Of a DNA stretch of 64,000 nucleotides, positions 59,388 through 64,000 are shown one piece after another. The stretch is from Streptomyces sp. NBC_00094 (GTDB lineage Bacteria; Actinomycetota; Actinomycetes; Streptomycetales; Streptomycetaceae), in contig NZ_JAPEMB010000001.1 in assembly GCF_026343125.1 (NCBI RefSeq), forward strand, positions 7,445,501-7,509,500, in the 5' to 3' direction. Position 1 is the stretch's first letter, and each line of letters opens with the position of its first letter. The notes under the pieces are model-generated. The model was given only the letters and a program-made list of their open reading frames with translations, was not told the origin of the DNA and did no database searches. The position numbers were made by a program, and so were the translations under genes.

Positions 59388-62300
59388 TCAGTAGACGTCC
59401 CGGACATAGCGCTTGTCGGCGGCGAGCTGCTTGACGTACACGGCGGCCGACCCCTCGTCGTGGCCGCCGTGGGCGACGGCGATGTCGCGCAGCGCCCGGT
59501 CGACGTCCTTCGCCATGCGGGCGGCGTCGCCGCAGACGTAGAAGTGCGCACCGGCCTGGAGCCAGGACCACAGTTGCGGGCCGTGCTCCCGCATCCGGTC
59601 CTGGACGTAGACCTTGGCGCGCTGGTCGCGGGAGAAGGCGGTGTCGAGCCGGTCGAGGGTGCCGTCGGCGAGGAGGGCGGTGAGTTCGTCCTCGTAGGAG
59701 AAGTCGGTCGCGCGGTGCTGTTCGCCGAAGAAGAGCCAGTTCGGGGCCCGGTGGCCGAGCGCCCGGCGCTCGTCGAGGAAGCCGACGAAGGGGGCGACGC
59801 CCGTGCCGGGGCCGACCATGACCATCGGGACCGTGGGGTCGGCGGGGGGCCGGAAGTGCGGCGCGCGCTGGACGAAGACCGGGACGGGGGAGCCGGGTTC
59901 GGCGTCGGCGAGGAACGGCGAGCAGACACCCTTGCGGGGGCGGCCGCGCAGGCTCTCGTAGCGGACGACGGAGACGGTCAGCGAGACCCGGTGGGGGTCG
60001 GTGAGCGGGCTGGAGGAGATCGAGTACAGCCGGGGCCTCAGCCGGCCCAGGACGTCGGCCCACTCCTGCGCGGCGGCGCGGACGGGGTGCTCGGCGATGA
60101 CGTCGACGGCCTGCCGGCCCCACGTCCACTGGGCGAGCCCGTCCTTGTTGTCGGGGCGGAGCAGCCTCTTCAGGTCCCGGTCACCGGTCCGCTCCGTGAC
60201 GAAGCCGAGGAAGCCGGAGGTGGTGCGGGTGATGTCGAGGTGACGGTGGAGGGCCTCGCCGAAGGGGACGGCGCCGGGCCCGGGGAGCTCCACCGGGGTG
60301 TCGGCGTCGAGGCCGGTGACGGCCAGCCATTCGGCCACGAGGTCGGGACAGTTGACGGGCTGGACGCCGAGCGCGTCCCCCGTCTCGTACCCGAGGGGAG
60401 TGCCGTGCTCGCTCGTGTCGAAGGTGAAGCGCCGGACCTCCTTGCCGGCGCCCGGCAGGCTCAGGAGGCGGTTGCCGACGAGCCGCGCGGGCGACGTGGC
60501 GGGTCCCGGCCGGCGCGCGGGCGTCATCGCCGCCGCCGGACCCGGAGCCGGTGCGGCGGCGGGTGCCGCGACCGGTGCCTGCGGCCCGTCGGAGAGTCCG
60601 GCGAGGACCTGGTCCAGCCAGGCGTGGGCGGACGGTTCGAAGTCGGGCTCGCAGTCGGTACGCGGGGCGAGCCGGACGGCCCCGAGCTCGTCGAGGCGCT
60701 GGTCCAGGCGCCGCCCGTGCCCGCAGAAGTCACCGTACGAGGAGTCGCCGAAGGCGAGGACGGCGTAGCGGCGCCCGTCGAGGCGCGGGGAGTCGGGTGC
60801 GGCGAGCGCGTCCCAGAAGCCGGAGCCGTTGTCGGGCGCGTCGCCGTCCCCGAACGTGCTGGTGATCAGGAGCAGATCGGCGGCGGGCGGCAGCGCCCCG
60901 GGGTCGGTCGCGTCCATGCCCGTGAGCGCGGGACGGTGTCCGGCGGCGAGGAGCCGCTCGGCGGTCGCGGCCGCGAACTCCTCGGCGTTGCCGGTCTGCG
61001 AGGCCCACAGCACGACGACCTCGCGACCCGGCGCGCTCTCCGGAGCCCGGGAGTCCGATGGCGCCCCCGAGTCCTGCGGTGTACGGGAGTACAGGCCGGC
61101 GAGCACGCCGTTCACCCAGCGGGCGTGGTCCTCGCGGAAGGGCGCACCGGGCGGCAGGACCGGCACTCCCGGCGCACCGGTTTCCAGGCCCGCGAGGAAG
61201 CCGACGAGGTACTGCCGCTCCTCGGCGCTCAGGACGGGCGGCGGGGACGGCGCGAGCCCGAAGGCGGCGGCGGGCCCGGGCGACAGGACCCCGCTCGGGA
61301 TCACCACGCGCGGGCCGACGGTCGACGACGGCGTTTCCGCGGCCGCGGCCGCGGCGGACGTCGACGGTGACGGTGACAGCGACGCCGACAGTGACAGCGA
61401 CGCCGATTCCGCGGCCGACGGCGACGTCGTTCCGGCCGACGGCACCGTCAGCACGTCCACCCTCGTCAGCGCCACCGCGCACACCTTCAGCTCGGGCTGG
61501 AAGGAGAGCGGATCGACGGCGTCGTTGGTGACGGCGTTGACGCAGAGGTCCTCACCGAACAGGTCGTTCCAGTGGAACGGGGCGAAGCAGCAGCCCGGCC
61601 TGACCCGGTCGGTGACGACCGCCGGGAGCACGACCTTCCCGCGCCGCGAGGCGACCTCCACGGCGTCGCCCTCCGCGATGCCGAGCTCCCGGGCGTCCTC
61701 GGGGTGCACCTCCACGAAGGGGGCCGGGTTGAGCTTGTTGAGCTTGGCGACCTTCCCCGTCTTGGTGAGGGTGTGCCACTGGTGCTGGAGACGGCCGGTG
61801 TTGAGGACGAACGGGTGCGCGTCGTCGGGCATCTCGGCGGCGTCGATGTGCGGCCGCGCGTGGAAGACGGCCCGTCCGCTCGCCGTGGGGAAGACGGGCC
61901 CGGCGCCGTCGCCCGTCACGTAGCGGATCGGGTTGCGGTCCGGACCGCCGGCCGCGGCCGGCCACTGGACGGGTGTCTCACGCAGCCGCTCGTACGTCAC
62001 GCCGCTCACGTCGTAGCCGGTCTTCGGGTTCGCGGCGCGCCGGATCTCCTCGAAGACCTCCTCGGCACTGTCATAGGCGAACGCCTTCTCGTACCCCATC
62101 GCCTGGGCCACACGGGCGATGATCCGCCAGTCGGCGAGGGCCTCGCCGGGCGGGTCGGCCGCCGGACGGGCGAGGGTGAGGGTCCGCTCGCTGTTGATCA
62201 GCACGCCCTCGGTCTCGGTCCACAGCGCGGCGGGCAGCACCACGTCGGCGTACGCGTTGGTCTCGGTGGCCGCGAACGCGTCCTGCGTGATGACGAGTTC

Positions 62301-63617
62301 GGCGGCCCGCAGCCCGGCGACGACGGTGGAGCGGTTGGCGACGGAGGCGACCGGGTTGGTGCAGATGATCCAGCACGCCTTGACCTCGCCCTCCGCCATC
62401 CGCCGGAAGAGGTCGACCGTGCCGGTCCCGGAGCCGTCCTCGCGGAGCGTGTCGGGCGGGAGCTCCCAGAGCTCCTCGGTGAAGGCCCGGTCCTCGGCGA
62501 CCAGGACCGAGCGCTGCCCGGGGAGGCCGGGGCCCATGTAGCCCATCTCGCGTCCGCCCATGGCGTTGGGCTGGCCGGTCAGGGAGAAGGGGCCCGAGCC
62601 GGGGCGGCAGATCGCCCCGGTGGCCAGGTGCAGGTTGATCAGGGCGTTGGTGTTCCAGGTGCCGTGCGTGGACTGGTTGAGGCCCATGGTCCAGCAGCTG
62701 GTCCACTCCGCCGCCGTGCCGATCCACTCGGCGGCGGTACGGATGTCCTGCTCGGGTATGCCGGTGAGGTCGGCGACGGCGGCGGGCGGGTAGTCGGCGA
62801 GGAACGGGGTCATCGCCTCCCAGCCCTCGGTGTGCGCGGCGACGAAGGCGGTGTCGGTGTGGCCGTTCTCGTGGAGCAGGTGCAGCAGGCCGTTGAGGAG
62901 CGCCAGGTCCGTACCGGGTCTGATCTGCAGGAAGAGGTCGGCCTTGTCGGCGGTGGCGGTGCGCCGGGGGTCGACGACGATCAGCTTCGCCCCGGCCTTG
63001 ACCCGGTCCATCATGCGGAGGAAGAGGATGGGGTGGCAGTCGGCCATGTTGGAGCCGATGACGAGGAAGACGTCGGCCTTCTCGAAGTCGTCGTAGGAGC
63101 CGGGCGGCCCGTCCGCGCCGAGGGAGAGCTTGTAGCCGGTGCCGGCGCTCGCCATGCAGAGCCGGGAGTTCGACTCGATCTGGTTCGTACCGATGAAGCC
63201 CTTGGTGAGCTTGTTGGCGAGGTACTGCGCCTCCAGGCTCATCTGGCCGGAGACGTAGAGCGCGACGGCGTCGGGCCCGTGCTCGTCGACGACGGCCCGC
63301 AGCCGGCGGGCCGTCTCGGCGATGGCGAGATCGGTGCCGGTGGGGACGGGGGCGGCGGACCGGTCCTCCCTGACGAGGGCGGTGGTCAGGCGGCCGGGTG
63401 CGGCGAGCATGTCGGCGGTGGTGGCGCCCTTGGTGCAGAGCCGGCCGCGGTTGGCGGGGTGCTCCTTGTCGCCCGACGCCTTGAGGACCGTACGGCGGCC
63501 GTCGGCCCCCAGGCCGATGTCGAGGAGCATGCCGCAGCCCACACCGCAGTACGAGCAGACGGTCCTCACCGGGGAGGCGCCGTCGGCCCGGGGGTCCTGC
63601 GTGTCGTGTGGGGTCAC
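59388..63617 (-). CDS. Assimilatory nitrate reductase fused to flavodoxin/FAD/NAD(P)H reductase
   Basis: A 1409-residue protein. The GTG at 63617 has GAGAGG upstream. Residues 15-80 bind a 4Fe-4S cluster (Cys21, Cys24, Cys28, Cys61; VCSYCGVGCGMLL). Residues 80-700 are the bis-MGD molybdoenzyme (NSRLCMASAGTGYK; LNQSTHGTWNTNALINLHLATG; TGRLQHQWHTLTKTG). An Ala/Ser-rich spacer (about 725-780) leads to a flavodoxin domain (near 866; VVLWASQTGNAEEFA, FAFGDSSYGDFCG-type). FAD (near 1045-1230; RLYSISSSP) and NAD(P)H domains (near 1265-1409; VGPGTGVAPF, FFGEQHRATDF, YVCGDAARMAKDV) follow. It would reduce nitrate to nitrite in the cytosol with NAD(P)H electrons in one chain. No nitrite reductase gene lies in the window. 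Confidence 0.93.
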   Translation of the reverse strand: MTPHDTQDPRADGASPVRTVCSYCGVGCGMLLDIGLGADGRRTVLKASGDKEHPANRGRLCTKGATTADMLAAPGRLTTALVREDRSAAPVPTGTDLAIAETARRLRAVVDEHGPDAVALYVSGQMSLEAQYLANKLTKGFIGTNQIESNSRLCMASAGTGYKLSLGADGPPGSYDDFEKADVFLVIGSNMADCHPILFLRMMDRVKAGAKLIVVDPRRTATADKADLFLQIRPGTDLALLNGLLHLLHENGHTDTAFVAAHTEGWEAMTPFLADYPPAAVADLTGIPEQDIRTAAEWIGTAAEWTSCWTMGLNQSTHGTWNTNALINLHLATGAICRPGSGPFSLTGQPNAMGGREMGYMGPGLPGQRSVLVAEDRAFTEELWELPPDTLREDGSGTGTVDLFRRMAEGEVKACWIICTNPVASVANRSTVVAGLRAAELVITQDAFAATETNAYADVVLPAALWTETEGVLINSERTLTLARPAADPPGEALADWRIIARVAQAMGYEKAFAYDSAEEVFEEIRRAANPKTGYDVSGVTYERLRETPVQWPAAAGGPDRNPIRYVTGDGAGPVFPTASGRAVFHARPHIDAAEMPDDAHPFVLNTGRLQHQWHTLTKTGKVAKLNKLNPAPFVEVHPEDARELGIAEGDAVEVASRRGKVVLPAVVTDRVRPGCCFAPFHWNDLFGEDLCVNAVTNDAVDPLSFQPELKVCAVALTRVDVLTVPSAGTTSPSAAESASLSLSASLSPSPSTSAAAAAAETPSSTVGPRVVIPSGVLSPGPAAAFGLAPSPPPVLSAEERQYLVGFLAGLETGAPGVPVLPPGAPFREDHARWVNGVLAGLYSRTPQDSGAPSDSRAPESAPGREVVVLWASQTGNAEEFAAATAERLLAAGHRPALTGMDATDPGALPPAADLLLITSTFGDGDAPDNGSGFWDALAAPDSPRLDGRRYAVLAFGDSSYGDFCGHGRRLDQRLDELGAVRLAPRTDCEPDFEPSAHAWLDQVLAGLSDGPQAPVAAPAAAPAPGPAAAMTPARRPGPATSPARLVGNRLLSLPGAGKEVRRFTFDTSEHGTPLGYETGDALGVQPVNCPDLVAEWLAVTGLDADTPVELPGPGAVPFGEALHRHLDITRTTSGFLGFVTERTGDRDLKRLLRPDNKDGLAQWTWGRQAVDVIAEHPVRAAAQEWADVLGRLRPRLYSISSSPLTDPHRVSLTVSVVRYESLRGRPRKGVCSPFLADAEPGSPVPVFVQRAPHFRPPADPTVPMVMVGPGTGVAPFVGFLDERRALGHRAPNWLFFGEQHRATDFSYEDELTALLADGTLDRLDTAFSRDQRAKVYVQDRMREHGPQLWSWLQAGAHFYVCGDAARMAKDVDRALRDIAVAHGGHDEGSAAVYVKQLAADKRYVRDVY

Positions 63618-63980
63618 GGGGCGCCTCTCTGTGGAACCGTTCGAGCCCCGACCGTACGGAATGCCCGTTACGCCTGTGTCAACCGAGCCGATCATGGTCC
63701 GTAACACCGGTCACACAGCGGCGCGGGGAGCGGTGTGAGGACCCCGGGCGCCCGAGTCCTTCCCGGGCCCGTCCCCGGTCCCTTCCGGGTTCCTCCCCGG
63801 CGCCTTCCGGGTCCCTCCCGGTCCCTCCCGCGCCGTCGCTGGCGGGGCGGCACCGCCCGTGGGACGATTTTCGTAGGAAGCGACAACGAGTCCGCGTCGG
63901 GGCTCGGATTCCTCGGATGGGTCGGATGTCCCGGATTCCCCGGCTCCCGGCGAGCTCTCCCGTCGGACGAAGAGGGCATC
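63618..63980. promoter_or_regulatory. Nitrate reductase upstream region with GlnR-like half-sites
   Basis: GTTAC (63667-63671) followed at 11-bp phase by GTCAA, and GTAAC (63701-63705) followed at 11-bp phase by CACAC, resemble the 11-bp-phased a/b halves of actinobacterial GlnR boxes (GTnAC-n6-GaAAc). The fit is partial. From 63755 to 63830 the DNA is a degenerate run of CCTTCCGGG/CCCTCCCGG units. TTTTCGTAGGAA near 63870 may include a promoter for the gene starting at 63981. No other gene is visible in this stretch. Confidence 0.45.
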
Positions 63981-64000
63981 ATGCCTGCCATCAAGGAATC
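63981..64000 (+). CDS. Start of an unidentified gene (partial, cut by right edge)
   Basis: ATG at 63981 with GAAGAGGG seven bases upstream; only MPAIKE is visible. Too short to identify. Confidence 0.5.

Noticed and set aside
59388..63617. Respiratory NarG or formate dehydrogenase
   Set aside because: The fused flavodoxin/FAD/NAD(P)H domains, the C-x2-C-x3-C cluster and the lack of narHJI partners point to the assimilatory type.
63692..63994. Minus-strand 100-codon frame at the right edge
   Set aside because: Low-complexity Arg/Pro/Gly sequence over degenerate repeats and a likely promoter; no ribosome site.

Overview
The window is very GC-rich DNA from an actinomycete, most likely a Streptomyces or close relative. 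The signs are extreme GC at third codon positions, many GTG starts, A/GGAGG ribosome sites, Tat and lipoprotein exporters, many LacI/TetR/MarR/GntR/MerR-type regulators, secreted polysaccharide-degrading enzymes and a streptogrisin-type protease. It reads as chromosomal-arm accessory DNA: many small regulator-plus-target modules, most ended by strong hairpins. I see no rRNA, tRNA or CRISPR array.

Layout. 1-4.7 kb: a minus-strand operon with an acidic repeat protein, a fused alpha/beta-hydrolase plus M15 peptidase, and an HEVGH metallopeptidase-like protein cut by the left edge. The first two share an N-terminal helical motif, two internal motifs and a C-terminal WVRRG tail. 4.9-6.3 kb: a gene with all the hallmarks of sigma-54 (RpoN), including an exact ARRTVAKYR box. 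Sigma-54 is normally regarded as absent from Actinobacteria. 6.4-12.5 kb: a divergent MarR/MFS drug-efflux pair, a two-domain VOC protein, and a MerR regulator divergent from a two-domain hydrolase whose first domain lacks its nucleophile. 12.5-19 kb: a five-gene Dpp/Opp-type ABC importer divergent from a LacI regulator with perfect operators. 19-28 kb: a YtcJ-type amidohydrolase and its TetR regulator, a large secreted beta-propeller/Ig/lectin protein, an F420-type oxidoreductase and a PL9 pectate lyase. 28-33 kb: an antibiotic kinase, a LysR regulator, an IS110 insertion and a secreted S1 protease.

33-42.4 kb is a beta-1,3-glucan module: secreted GH81 endoglucanase, sugar ABC importer, GH1 beta-glucosidase and a LacI regulator, tied together by CebR-like palindromes. 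42.5-44.7 kb is an exported amidohydrolase with a GntR regulator. 44.8-53 kb is a second sugar module in which an ABC importer, a GH36 alpha-galactosidase-like enzyme and a LacI regulator overlap by 4 bp at each junction, divergent from a secreted carbohydrate-active protein of unclear family. 53-57.6 kb holds a small LapA-like membrane protein, a GH16-like protein, a flavin monooxygenase, a TetR regulator and an unknown secreted protein. A 21-bp repeat array runs across the monooxygenase stop codon to tetR. 57.6-59.2 kb is a PL1 pectate lyase whose promoter and operator match those of the PL9 gene 31 kb away. 59.4-63.6 kb is a giant assimilatory nitrate reductase fused to a flavodoxin/FAD/NAD(P)H reductase. 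A new gene begins 20 bases before the right edge.

Together the genes describe a saprophyte that degrades pectin, beta-1,3-glucan and alpha-galactosides, imports the products under sugar-responsive LacI repressors, and assimilates nitrate. The least expected items are the sigma-54 gene and the neighbouring WVRRG-tail operon.
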